The translations under genes and the position numbers were made by a program. Positions 9,001-15,447 of a stretch of DNA of 19,002 nt are shown in pieces. The stretch is from positions 1 to 19,002 of the forward strand of contig CAYWMP010000116.1 of NCBI GenBank assembly GCA_964459445.1, read 5' to 3'. Each line of letters opens with the position of its first letter. Position 1 is the first letter of the stretch. This DNA is from CAYWMP01 sp964459445. GTDB taxonomy: Bacteria; Desulfobacterota; DSM-4660; Desulfatiglandales; HGW-15. The notes below the pieces were generated by a model. The model ran no database searches and had not been told where the DNA came from. It saw only the letters and a list, made by a program, of their open reading frames with translations.

Positions 9001-9532
9001 TGTCAGCATTGCGGGCGTGGTGGGAGATCTGAAGATTAAGAGAACAAAACGCGGTGATAAGATGGCCGTCATAAACCTCGAAGATCCGTCCGGTTCCGTT
9101 GATGTCATTTTGTTCCCGGATGTTTTCGACCTGTACGCTCCTTTCCTGAAAAGCGATGCCCCTTTGCTTGTGACCGGGACAGCCGAGGTGGATGAAAACA
9201 CTGCTAAAATCATCACCCAAGAAATAGATGCCCTCGAAAACGTCAGGCACAATGCCATGACCGCCATCGAACTCCCCTTAGGTCAACAAGATCTTTCAAG
9301 GGGCGCCCTGGAAGATATAAAGGGTATCCTCCATCGGTACCCCGGACAATGCCCCGTTTTTTTCAGAACAGAGACACCCCAGGGAAGTCAATTCCTGATT
9401 CAGGCCAACGGCCTCTACGGTGTGTCTCCCAGCGAAGAACTGCTCGAGGAAATTGAAAATATTCTTGATAACAAGGTCATTTGTCGATATGGAAAAAAAA
9501 GTACGAACTCTCGGCAGCATTCACGCCAATAG
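6020..9532 (+). CDS. dnaE: DNA polymerase III alpha subunit (DnaE1)
   Basis: This is the catalytic subunit of the replicative polymerase, a C-family polymerase of 1170 residues, normal for DnaE1. The GTG at 6020 is preferred because AAAGAGGA ends four bases before it and the product then begins just before the conserved FVHLHVHTEFS. An in-frame ATG at 5981 has no ribosome-binding site and would add 13 residues. An N-terminal PHP domain covers about 1-270 and keeps its metal ligands (see findings). The polymerase core has PVGPGRGSAAGS and the catalytic PDIDIDF with Asp415, Asp417 and Asp419. A fingers/beta-binding region with helix-hairpin-helix elements follows (FGGYGFNKSHSAAYA), then an OB fold near residue 990 onward (SIAGVVGDLK...). 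No DEDD exonuclease is embedded, so this is not PolC. The 3' end overlaps the NUDIX gene by 44 bases. Confidence 0.97.
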   Translation: MADNSSFVHLHVHTEFSLLDGAIKIRDLSKKANNLGMEAVAITDHGNMFGAVQFFTEAAKFGIKPLLGCEVYVAPGNRKERKPAPGGTLNAYHLILLVMNDEGYRNLSRLVTLSHLEGFYYHPRVDMELLREFNDGLIALSACLKGTIPFLVNGGRIQEAKQKAEEFVSIFDKDRFYIEVQANTLPEQKRANTILKDIAHDLSLPLVATNDCHYLHEEDALAHDSLLCIQTGKIMDDPKRLKFRTNDFFFKTRSEMKEAIGGRDFEEALDNTRDVARRCHYEMAFGNYKYPVFQVQGEQSLEDMLVVEAKKGLKRRLDQKVEEKRALSPELEKEYRDRLDFELEIITKMGFAGYFLIVADFIDYARGADIPVGPGRGSAAGSLVAFCLNITNIDPIKYGLLFERFLNPQRISMPDIDIDFCMNGRDDVIQYVAEKYGRENVSQIITFGTMKARAVIRDVGRTLGMSYGEVDKIAKLIPLGPKVSLDQAIKEEPDLRKLEESEGQTKKLLRIARSLEGLARHASTHASGVVISDRPLVEYLPLFKGTNEEVMTQFTMDQIEKLGLIKFDFLGLKTLTVIKATLELIEKTADRQIEIEKIPLDDEDTFRLCSEGRTTGVFQLESSGMKELLRQLRPEVFEDLVALVALYRPGPLGSNMVDEFIKGKHGKVKIKYFLPQLESILKETYGVILYQEQVMKIAQILADYSLAEADELRKAIGKKKPEVMAKHRARFIKGAVDNGVERQMAQMLFDLIDKFGGYGFNKSHSAAYALIAYQTAYLKAHYPVQFMAALLTQDMGNQDKTIKNIAECRDMEIQILPPDINESQPDFSVVGGEIRFGLAAIKNVGLKAVESVIEERQEHGPFEHLLDFAKRVEGSKVNRRVLEGLIQCGAFDFTGIERSRLFASIDDVMRISGANQDPNQMNIFASLGADDSAIFGLPDFSGLDEWDEKEKLRREKDALGFYITGHPLDRFKYEVGRFATCPIQQLPGVKDKSIVSIAGVVGDLKIKRTKRGDKMAVINLEDPSGSVDVILFPDVFDLYAPFLKSDAPLLVTGTAEVDENTAKIITQEIDALENVRHNAMTAIELPLGQQDLSRGALEDIKGILHRYPGQCPVFFRTETPQGSQFLIQANGLYGVSPSEELLEEIENILDNKVICRYGKKSTNSRQHSRQ

Positions 9533-10010
9533 CTTTTCCGCCCACCTCGACGAAGTTCTCCTTCGAACCGGTGAAAAGGGAAAAAGGATAAGGATCGATC
9601 ACCCCGAGGCAGCGGCAGTCATACCTTTTCTCTCGCGCGATGACATCCTTATGGTAAAACAGTATAGGTATGCCCTTGGCCGGGAGACCCTTGAGATCCC
9701 GGCCGGGAAAGTCGATTCCGGAGAGGCGGTTGACGATTGCGTAAAGCGGGAGTTACTCGAAGAAACGGGCTATGCGGCCGGTGAGGTGAAGCGCCTTTAC
9801 ACCTATGCCCCGGCCATTGGCTATTCCACCGAGCTGATTCACATCTATTCAGCCGTCAATCTGACAAAGACAAAGGTAAGTGTCGATGAAAAGGAAATCT
9901 CTTCCATAGAAACGGTGAGCATCAAAGCTTTGCGGGATATGATCAAAGGGGGCAGGATATTGGATGGAAAGACCGTTATCGCCCTATCCATACTTGAAAT
10001 GTTAGGATGA
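9489..10010 (+). CDS. NUDIX hydrolase, ADP-ribose pyrophosphatase-like
   Basis: This encodes 173 residues from the ATG at 9489, which begins inside the end of dnaE (44-base overlap, different frame), suggesting translational coupling. An in-frame upstream ATG at 9420 would add 23 residues encoded within dnaE that do not resemble the family. The full Nudix box, G-x5-E-x7-REUxEExGU, is present starting at GKVDSGE and ending RELLEETGY. The preceding RYALGRETLEIPAGK is typical of the ADP-ribose/nucleoside-diphosphate-sugar pyrophosphatase branch (NudF-like), which cleaves the pyrophosphate bond to give AMP and a sugar phosphate with Mg2+. The exact substrate cannot be set from sequence alone. It may serve housecleaning of nucleotide derivatives alongside replication. 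The next gene converges 37 bases downstream with no visible terminator. Confidence 0.88.
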   Translation: MEKKVRTLGSIHANSFSAHLDEVLLRTGEKGKRIRIDHPEAAAVIPFLSRDDILMVKQYRYALGRETLEIPAGKVDSGEAVDDCVKRELLEETGYAAGEVKRLYTYAPAIGYSTELIHIYSAVNLTKTKVSVDEKEISSIETVSIKALRDMIKGGRILDGKTVIALSILEMLG

Positions 10011-10047
10011 TGATTTTGCTGAATTCACTGACCGTATTTTGCGTTGC

Positions 10048-10677
10048 CTATTTCTTGGCAGGCTTTAAATCTGGAGGGTAAATATATTTGGGATCGATTT
10101 CATAGGTCCAGGGAAGCCCCCACCACTGCCAACCATAATAACGCCGATGCCCAAAACCCGGCACTTTGTTCCTTCTGGCAAGCTGGCGATAGAATTTGTA
10201 CTGATTTATATCTTTAAAGCTTGGGAAAACAGGGCCTTCAAAACCGTCCTCAACTTCCGAGACCTTCTTAAATCCCGCGTCAACCAGTTCTTTGGCCGCC
10301 AAGGCACTTCGCGTTCCGTCCCGTGAAATGATGAGGAGATTATCGGTTTTCTTGAAAACCTTGCTGATCTCACTCACGAATGTCTTATTTTTCGGACCGA
10401 TCTGATAGTTGTATTCTTCCTCCACCTTGCCAAGGCTAGTATTGAAGAACATATAAGGGAAAAGGTAGGCCTTAAAGGGGTGGCCGATAAATTGGTATTC
10501 GGCCCTTGTTCGCACATCGATAAGATAGGTGTCAGGGACCGTATTCAATAAATCATAGGCCTCAATGCTTAGGATTTTTTTGGCTTCCTGGGCCAAGGCA
10601 TGTCCAGAGAGCATAAAGAACGCCGTGAAACAGGCAATAAGCAACAGAAATAATATTCGAAATGTCTTAATTTTCAT
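10048..10677 (-). CDS. Secreted rhodanese-like domain protein lacking the catalytic cysteine
   Basis: This encodes 209 residues from the ATG at 10677; an in-frame TTG at 10692 is possible but less likely. A Sec signal peptide (hydrophobic run FRILFLLLIACFTAFFML, then ALAQEA) places it in the periplasm. A rhodanese fold follows: IDVRTRAEYQFIGHP matches the conserved CDC25-like start, and LIISRDGTRSALAA matches the active-site loop. In active sulfurtransferases that loop starts with Cys (as in CRSGNRS); here it is Ser (TCA at 10324-10326, residue 123 counting from the TTG). A Cys-based persulfide cannot form at this position, so it is more likely a binding or regulatory module. The tail is rich in Trp/Tyr/Pro (GWQWWGLPW). 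It stands alone on its strand with a good promoter upstream. Fold firm; function unknown. Confidence 0.85.
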   Translation of the reverse strand: MKIKTFRILFLLLIACFTAFFMLSGHALAQEAKKILSIEAYDLLNTVPDTYLIDVRTRAEYQFIGHPFKAYLFPYMFFNTSLGKVEEEYNYQIGPKNKTFVSEISKVFKKTDNLLIISRDGTRSALAAKELVDAGFKKVSEVEDGFEGPVFPSFKDINQYKFYRQLARRNKVPGFGHRRYYGWQWWGLPWTYEIDPKYIYPPDLKPAKK

Positions 10678-11079
10678 GGTGGTTTCTTTCAATTAACAAA
10701 GTGCGTACAAAAATATTCGCGCAGGCAATTTCAGAACGCCTCGGTCTCGATTGATTCTTTGTTTTTCAGTCGGGCGCAAGTGATCGTAAGTGCTCAGAAA
10801 ACATCAAATTAATACTCAAAGACCGATTTGTTTGTCAACGAAAAAAGGCTACAGATATCTAAGAGAAGCGCTCTCTGCCCGCCTTTTTACCGGCGCCTGA
10901 TGCGTAATCTGTCTCTGCCAAGAAGACTTTTTTTCCATGGGGTGTTGCTGCTTGCGCTGCCCCGTTGTTGAGGTTTTGCATCCGGAATGTTAAAAGACCT
11001 CTACACGGATAAAGATTGCGCTTTTCTTGTTCAATTGAAATTAGAATATCACGTTTTCTTAGTGAAGGAGACTCGAATC
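10678..11079. other. Divergent intergenic region between the rhodanese-like and DUF362 genes
   Basis: About 400 bases hold the - strand promoter at 10809-10838 and a nested inverted repeat: arms AAAAAGGC 10842-10849 and GCCTTTTT 10881-10888 enclosing AGAGA 10862-10866 and TCTCT 10872-10876. The outer arms, A-rich on the left and T-rich on the right, could terminate transcription entering from the left. No tRNA or convincing small gene was seen. The + strand promoter for the DUF362 gene is not obvious. Confidence 0.45.
10809..10838 (-). promoter_or_regulatory. Sigma-70 promoter for the rhodanese-like gene
   Basis: Read on the - strand, TTGACA (10833-10838) is followed by an 18-base spacer and TATTAA (10809-10814). 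The -35 is a perfect match and the -10 is good. It lies about 130 bases before the ATG at 10677 and points at it. Confidence 0.55.
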
Positions 11080-12186
11080 ATGCCAAGCAACGTGTATTTT
11101 GCAGACCTCAGAGCGTCGGCAAAAGAAAACCTTTTAAACAAAATCGCAAGGCTTTTGGATTCCATTGGTTTACAGGAAATCGCAAGCCCACGAAGCCTGA
11201 TCGCCGTAAAGCTTCATTTCGGCGAAAAAGGGAATATCGCATTCATCAGGCCCAACTTCATCAGAAAGATAGTGGATAAGGTAAAGGAATTGGACGCCTC
11301 TCCTTTCCTTACCGACACGAACACCCTCTATGTGGGCGCCCGGGGTGAAAGCGTTTCACACCTCGACACCGCCATCACCAACGGGTTTGCCTATTCGGTT
11401 GTAAACGCCCCGATTATTATTGCTGATGGTATGAGAGGCGCATCATCTAAACTCGTTAGGTTAAACGGGGAAGTCATAAAAACCGCTTACATTGCCAGAG
11501 AAATCGCAGAATCGGACGGACTCATTAGTGTGGCCCATTTTAAAGGACATGAGTTAGGCGGTTTCGGAGGCACCATAAAGAACGTGGGTATGGGCTGTGC
11601 CGCCCGGAAGGGCAAACTCGCTCAGCATTCCGATTTGTCTCCCAAGATCAAAAGGAAAAAATGCATTGGGTGTGGGGCCTGTGTGGAATATTGCGCACAC
11701 TCGGCCATCAGCGTCGAGGATGAAAAGGCCCATATCGATCCGGACAAGTGCGTCGGCTGCGGCGAGTGCATTCTCATTTGTGAGCAAAAGGCGATCAATG
11801 TACAATGGAATGCGGACATCCCCCTTTTCCAGAAGAAAATGGTGGAATATACTCAGGCTGTATTGAAAAATAAAAAGGGAAAAGCAGCCTACTTGAACTT
11901 CTTGACCCATATATCACCGGCCTGTGATTGCGCAGATTTTAACGACGCCCCAATCGTCCAGGACCTCGGCATCATGGCTTCCACCGATCCTGTGGCCATT
12001 GACCAGGCATCGGCGGATATGGTGAATGCCCAAAAGATTTCTGAACACTCCTGTTTATCTCAAGTAAAGGATGTCGGGGAAGACAAGTTCCGGGCACTGT
12101 ATCCCAAAGTTGACTGGACCATCCAACTGGAATATGCAGAGACCCTCGGTCTGGGGACTAGGGTTTATGAACTGGTAAAGATATAA
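11080..12186 (+). CDS. DUF362 domain protein with two 4Fe-4S ferredoxin clusters
   Basis: This encodes 368 residues from the ATG at 11080, which has GAAGGAG (11064-11070) nine bases upstream; a reading frame open from 10987 has no such site. The N-terminal part is a DUF362 domain: VYFADLRAS, then IAVKLHFGEKGN, and a later segment with FKGHELGGFGGTIKNVGMGCA. A bacterial ferredoxin insert carries two CxxCxxCxxxC motifs, CIGCGACVEYC and CVGCGECILIC, each likely binding a 4Fe-4S cluster. The second cluster lacks the usual Pro after its last Cys. The C-terminal part resumes DUF362 (DLGIMASTDPVAIDQAS). No signal peptide, so cytoplasmic. The family is common in anaerobes and is thought to act in electron transfer or maturation, but its reaction is not established. 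It is separated from yqeB by 315 bases and may be transcribed alone. Confidence 0.92.
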   Translation: MPSNVYFADLRASAKENLLNKIARLLDSIGLQEIASPRSLIAVKLHFGEKGNIAFIRPNFIRKIVDKVKELDASPFLTDTNTLYVGARGESVSHLDTAITNGFAYSVVNAPIIIADGMRGASSKLVRLNGEVIKTAYIAREIAESDGLISVAHFKGHELGGFGGTIKNVGMGCAARKGKLAQHSDLSPKIKRKKCIGCGACVEYCAHSAISVEDEKAHIDPDKCVGCGECILICEQKAINVQWNADIPLFQKKMVEYTQAVLKNKKGKAAYLNFLTHISPACDCADFNDAPIVQDLGIMASTDPVAIDQASADMVNAQKISEHSCLSQVKDVGEDKFRALYPKVDWTIQLEYAETLGLGTRVYELVKI

Positions 12187-12501
12187 TGGATAAAATTCGC
12201 GAAGCTTCGCCTCAAACCGAAGAGTGGAGAAGTATTTAACTTTTTTGCTCAGGCGAAGCGATGCTGGTTGCTAGATTCTCGATACCGGATAAAGCAAAAA
12301 AAGAATCGTTACTTGCTACACCCAGCATCTAGTATCTGTTTGCAAATCTACATCATATAGAAACTTGACATTAGTCCGCCAGATGTATGGCGGATAAAGA
12401 TTAAGATAAAGGCTTATATAGGCACCTAGTCTTTACCAATTACCAGTTTCGATCTATCAGTCTACCGGATCAATTAATCGATATGGGAGCCAATTGAATC
12501 C
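12187..12501. other. Intergenic region rich in inverted repeats upstream of yqeB
   Basis: These 315 bases hold no gene but several dyads: a 12-base perfect palindrome GCGAAGCTTCGC at 12199-12210; arms GCTTCGCCT 12204-12212 and AGGCGAAGC 12251-12259; arms GATGCTGG 12260-12267 and CCAGCATC 12322-12329; and TCCGCCA 12375-12381 with TGGCGGA 12388-12394 around a six-base loop. A TTGACA at 12365-12370 could be a -35 but no good -10 follows at normal spacing. The region may be a repeat cluster or a structured leader of the yqeB operon. Confidence 0.5.
12375..12394. repeat. Perfect seven-base inverted repeat with six-base loop, possible operator or REP-like element
   Basis: TCCGCCA and TGGCGGA flank GATGTA. 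It begins four bases after a TTGACA hexamer and about 110 bases before yqeB, so it could bind a dimeric regulator. A chromosomal repeat element is the alternative. Confidence 0.4.
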
Positions 12502-13323
12502 ATGAACATATCAAACATAACGGTTCTTATCCGCGGAGGCGGCGATATCGCCTCAGGTGTGGCCTGGAGGCTCCACCAGTGCGGCTTCAAGGTAATCATC
12601 ACGGAGATAGAAAAGCCCACTGCTGTCAGAAGAAAGGTGTCTTTTTGCGAGGCGGTCTATGATAAGGAAGTCCTTGTCGAGAGTGTTAGGGGAACCCTTA
12701 TTCAAGGCCCGGAAGACGCGTCAGAGGCGTGGACCAATGGAGATATCCCGCTCCTCGTGGATCCCCAATGTGAGTCTATGCCTACAATAAAACCCGATGT
12801 TATCGTCGATGCCATCTTAGCCAAAAAAAACCTCGGAACATCAAAGGATGATGCCCCCTTGGTTATTGCTCTGGGCCCGGGTTTTCAGGTCGGGAAAAAT
12901 GCCGATTATGTGGTTGAAACGAATCGAGGCCATAACCTTGGCCGCCTTCTGCTCGAGGGCGCCGCAGAGCCCAATACCGGCGTGCCCGGCACCATTCAAG
13001 GGTATGCGACGGAGCGCGTACTGAGAGCCCCTAACGATGGCATTTGGGAAAGCAATATGAATATCGGCGGTATGGTGAAATCTGAGGATCAATTGGGCAC
13101 GGTCTCCGGGGCGCCCGTCAAAGCGCAAATCGATGGTGTCATCCGAGGACTCATCCGGCCCGGAATCGCTGTCACCAAGGGTCTTAAGATAGGCGACATC
13201 GATCCCAGGGGCATTCGAGAGAATTGTTTTACCCTTTCGGAAAAGGCCCTTGCCATAGGTGGCAGCGTGCTGGAAGGGATCTTGAGATACTGCAAAACCC
13301 TGAACCCTTTAACCCTAAAGTGA
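12502..13323 (+). CDS. yqeB: Selenium-dependent molybdenum hydroxylase accessory protein YqeB (EF2563 family)
   Basis: This encodes 273 residues. The start NITVLIRGGGDIASGVAWRL (5-24), with a Gly-rich GGGDIASG nucleotide-binding loop, and the following VIITEIEKPTAVRR and SFCEAVYDKE segments are characteristic of YqeB. The middle carries VIALGPGFQVG and ETNRGHNLGRL, also typical. The family is found by genome context with selenium-dependent molybdenum hydroxylases (xanthine dehydrogenase-like enzymes) and is thought to mature a labile selenium-containing molybdenum cofactor; the exact reaction is not settled. Length is normal and no membrane segment is seen. The ribosome-binding site GGGAG at 12485-12489 is rather distant. 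It is followed after nine bases by the tandem-repeat gene and then ilvA, forming a likely operon. No molybdenum hydroxylase gene is in the window. Confidence 0.9.
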   Translation: MNISNITVLIRGGGDIASGVAWRLHQCGFKVIITEIEKPTAVRRKVSFCEAVYDKEVLVESVRGTLIQGPEDASEAWTNGDIPLLVDPQCESMPTIKPDVIVDAILAKKNLGTSKDDAPLVIALGPGFQVGKNADYVVETNRGHNLGRLLLEGAAEPNTGVPGTIQGYATERVLRAPNDGIWESNMNIGGMVKSEDQLGTVSGAPVKAQIDGVIRGLIRPGIAVTKGLKIGDIDPRGIRENCFTLSEKALAIGGSVLEGILRYCKTLNPLTLK

Positions 13324-13332
13324 GGATTTTTC

Positions 13333-13764
13333 ATGACAACTAGAAAACAAGGAGAGTATGGAGAGAAACACGAAAACCGTGAAGTCAAAAAAGAAATCGC
13401 CGATGCCGTGCGGAGTCGATCGGTAGAGGGCGAGATCACCTGCGCGGACGCATTCAAAATTGTCGACGAACTGAATGTGTCACCCGATGATGTGGGATAC
13501 ACCACCGATATCCTTGAATTGAAGCTCCACAAATGCCAATTGGGCCTTTACGGATATCGCCCAAACAAAAAAACCGTCAAGCCGGCCGAGAGTGTCTCCG
13601 AAGGACTTGAGAAGGCCATTAGGCGGGGCCTTGTCAATGATCGATTGCCATGTGCCGCGGCCTGGGAGATTGCAGAGCAATTGGGCCTTAAAAAGATGGA
13701 TGTCTCTTGCGCCAGTGAGGCCCTAAAAATCAAGATCTCACCATGTCAGCTTGGGGCATTCTAA
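13333..13764 (+). CDS. Small unrecognised protein of two tandem 53-residue Cys/CQLG repeats
   Basis: This encodes 143 residues; the ATG has GAGGA six bases upstream, overlapping the stop of yqeB. After a charged tail of 20 residues come two copies of the same unit, residues 21-73 and 91-143, that align without gaps and share 16 of 53 residues. Each unit has a Cys at its 17th position (Cys37, Cys107), a helix-turn-helix-like stretch (AFKIVDELNVSPDDVG and AWEIAEQLGLKKMDVS), and ends in K-L/I-x-x-CQLG (Cys68, Cys138). The Cys-Cys spacing is 31 residues in both. No signal peptide or membrane segment. The paired cysteines could bind metal or a sulfur/selenium species, or the helices could bind DNA; neither is shown. 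Its tight position between yqeB and ilvA links it to selenium/molybdenum enzyme maturation by context only. I do not recognise the family with certainty. Confidence 0.8.
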   Translation: MTTRKQGEYGEKHENREVKKEIADAVRSRSVEGEITCADAFKIVDELNVSPDDVGYTTDILELKLHKCQLGLYGYRPNKKTVKPAESVSEGLEKAIRRGLVNDRLPCAAAWEIAEQLGLKKMDVSCASEALKIKISPCQLGAF

Positions 13765-13776
13765 TCGAGGGTTGAA

Positions 13777-14988
13777 ATGAACCCAACCTTCAAAGACATA
13801 GAAGAGGCTGGCAAACGGCTCGAGGGTATCATCCAACCTTCTCCCCTGGTCCATTCCAGTTATTTCAGCCGGCATATCGGCCACGACATTTACCTTAAGC
13901 TGGAGAACCTTCAGGAAACGGGCTCATTTAAAGTTCGTGGCGCCTATAACCGGTTGGTTCAATTGGACGAAGAAGACAAGAAAAGGGGTGTGATAGCCGC
14001 TTCAGCCGGAAACCACGCCCAGGGTGTAGCATGGGCATCGACGAGATTGGGGATCAGCGCCACGATTGTGATGCCTGAAGAGGTTTCTTTGCCCAAATTC
14101 TTGGCCGTCAAAGAGTATGGGGCCGATGTTATCCTCCACGGCAAGCAATTCAGCGACGCCGTCAATCGAGCCTTGGAAATAGCAAATGAGACCGGTAAGC
14201 TCCTCATCCCGGCCTTTGATGATGAACGCATAATTGCCGGACAGGGCACCATCGGGCTTGAGCTATCGGAATACCTGAAGGGGGATGTTGCTATTGTGGT
14301 TCCTATTGGCGGCGGTGGATTGATTTCCGGAATTGCTCTTGCCGCCAAAGAAATTTATCCTAAAGTTCGTGTGATCGGTGTCCAAACCAATAGTTGTCCC
14401 TCTGTCCTTCAATCCCTTGAAAATAATTCTGCGGTTACCGTCGACGTGAAGCCTACACTAGCTGACGGCATCGCCGTTAATCGGCCGGGGGATTTGACTT
14501 TTCCAGTAATCCAGGAATTGGTGGATGAGGTCGTGGGTGTTGAGGAGGAGGGGATCGCCGGCGCGATTCTCAATCTTCTGGAAAAGGGCAATATCATCGC
14601 CGAAGGCTCCGGTGCGACCACCCTTGCGGCACTCCTTGAATGCGCCATCGCCACCAAGGCCAAGCGTTTTATCCTCGTTGTCAGCGGCGGTAACATCGAA
14701 ATCAACACCATTGATCGTATTCTTCAGCGGGGATCTATCAAGCTCGGAAGGCTTATAAGAGTAGAAGTGAATCTGCTGGATGTGCCCGGTTCTCTTTGGA
14801 ATCTATTGGGGATTATCGCCAAACAAAAGGCGAATATCCTGCACATTCTTCATGATCGACTGAATCCTGAAAACCCCCTTCAGGTGTCCCGTGTGCGATT
14901 GAACTTGGAAACCCGAGGTCCGGAGCATGCGAAGAAACTTCTGACAACACTGAAAGACTCGGGCTATGATGTAAAGAAGGTACACTGA
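13777..14988 (+). CDS. ilvA: Threonine ammonia-lyase (threonine dehydratase) with C-terminal ACT domain
   Basis: This encodes 403 residues; GAGGG at 13766-13770 lies six bases before the ATG. It is a PLP-dependent fold-type II enzyme that deaminates L-threonine to 2-oxobutanoate and ammonia, the entry step to isoleucine or a catabolic route. PLP Lys52 sits in ETGSFKVRGAYNRL, the substrate loop is SAGNHAQG (77-84), and the phosphate-binding loop GGGG is at 178-181. The last 80 residues (LIRVEVNLLDVPGSLWNLL onward) form one ACT domain, so this is the medium-length type with a single regulatory domain, shorter than E. coli IlvA and longer than TdcB. The ACT domain suggests allosteric control by an amino acid. 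It begins 12 bases after the tandem-repeat gene and is probably the last gene of the yqeB operon. Confidence 0.93.
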   Translation: MNPTFKDIEEAGKRLEGIIQPSPLVHSSYFSRHIGHDIYLKLENLQETGSFKVRGAYNRLVQLDEEDKKRGVIAASAGNHAQGVAWASTRLGISATIVMPEEVSLPKFLAVKEYGADVILHGKQFSDAVNRALEIANETGKLLIPAFDDERIIAGQGTIGLELSEYLKGDVAIVVPIGGGGLISGIALAAKEIYPKVRVIGVQTNSCPSVLQSLENNSAVTVDVKPTLADGIAVNRPGDLTFPVIQELVDEVVGVEEEGIAGAILNLLEKGNIIAEGSGATTLAALLECAIATKAKRFILVVSGGNIEINTIDRILQRGSIKLGRLIRVEVNLLDVPGSLWNLLGIIAKQKANILHILHDRLNPENPLQVSRVRLNLETRGPEHAKKLLTTLKDSGYDVKKVH

Positions 14989-15447
14989 GACCGAGCCATT
15001 CTCAAAACGCCCGATTTTGACCAATCTCTGCATCAGGTTCAAATCCTAATCCTCAAAATACTACATGTATTCCTGCGGTTATGATTTTCGCCTTCCTTGA
15101 CCTTGGACAAACTTGAACGTTTTGAGAATAACTCAGGCTTACAGAATCCTCTCTTAATATCTTTCGGCCGAGCCAATTCGAACCTTATTGCAACGTTGGT
15201 GTACGCCACTTTCCTTGACTTTTCAGTTGGTTATATGATAGGGATTCGGGCACTCTTAAGAAATCAAATGACGCATGTGTAGTCGGGCAGAAATGAGTAT
15301 GAATTCCCTTCTCAAAAAGATAGTTCACCCCGCCTTCCTAATTGAAGAGCGGGGTTTTTTTGCGCCCTCCTTTGCCTAATACCCCTAGTAAGACAAAACG
15401 GCACGGAATTTGAAGGTAACTCGCTGTAATGCTTGGAGGAACCTAAT
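14989..15447. other. Intergenic region between ilvA and the hybrid kinase
   Basis: These 459 bases carry no convincing gene. The clear feature is the intrinsic terminator at 15327-15361, which is about 340 bases past the ilvA stop, so either ilvA has a long 3' end or a separate short transcript ends there. A 61-codon open stretch at 15097-15282 has no ribosome-binding site. No tRNA can be folded. Confidence 0.5.
15327..15361 (+). terminator. Rho-independent terminator
   Basis: Arms ACCCCGC (15327-15333) and GCGGGGT (15349-15355) are extended inside by CTTC 15334-15337 and GAAG 15344-15347 with one bulged A and a six-base loop. A run of seven T at 15355-15361 follows. This is the strongest terminator in the window. 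Confidence 0.85.

Noticed and set aside
12361..12501. Possible molybdenum-cofactor riboswitch before yqeB
   Set aside because: The hairpins do not resemble the Moco/Tuco aptamer layout that I know; kept only as unexplained inverted repeats.
15036..15046. GGTTCAAATCC, resembling the T arm of a tRNA
   Set aside because: Only three stem pairs form around the loop, and no anticodon arm, D arm or acceptor stem can be folded upstream.
15097..15282. Open stretch of 61 codons between ilvA and the hybrid kinase
   Set aside because: No ribosome-binding site, no recognisable family and no domain-like composition; likely chance.
15399..15415. CGGCAC-N5-TTGAA, similar to a sigma-54 promoter before the hybrid kinase
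   Set aside because: The essential GC of the -12 element is GA here, so it does not meet the consensus.
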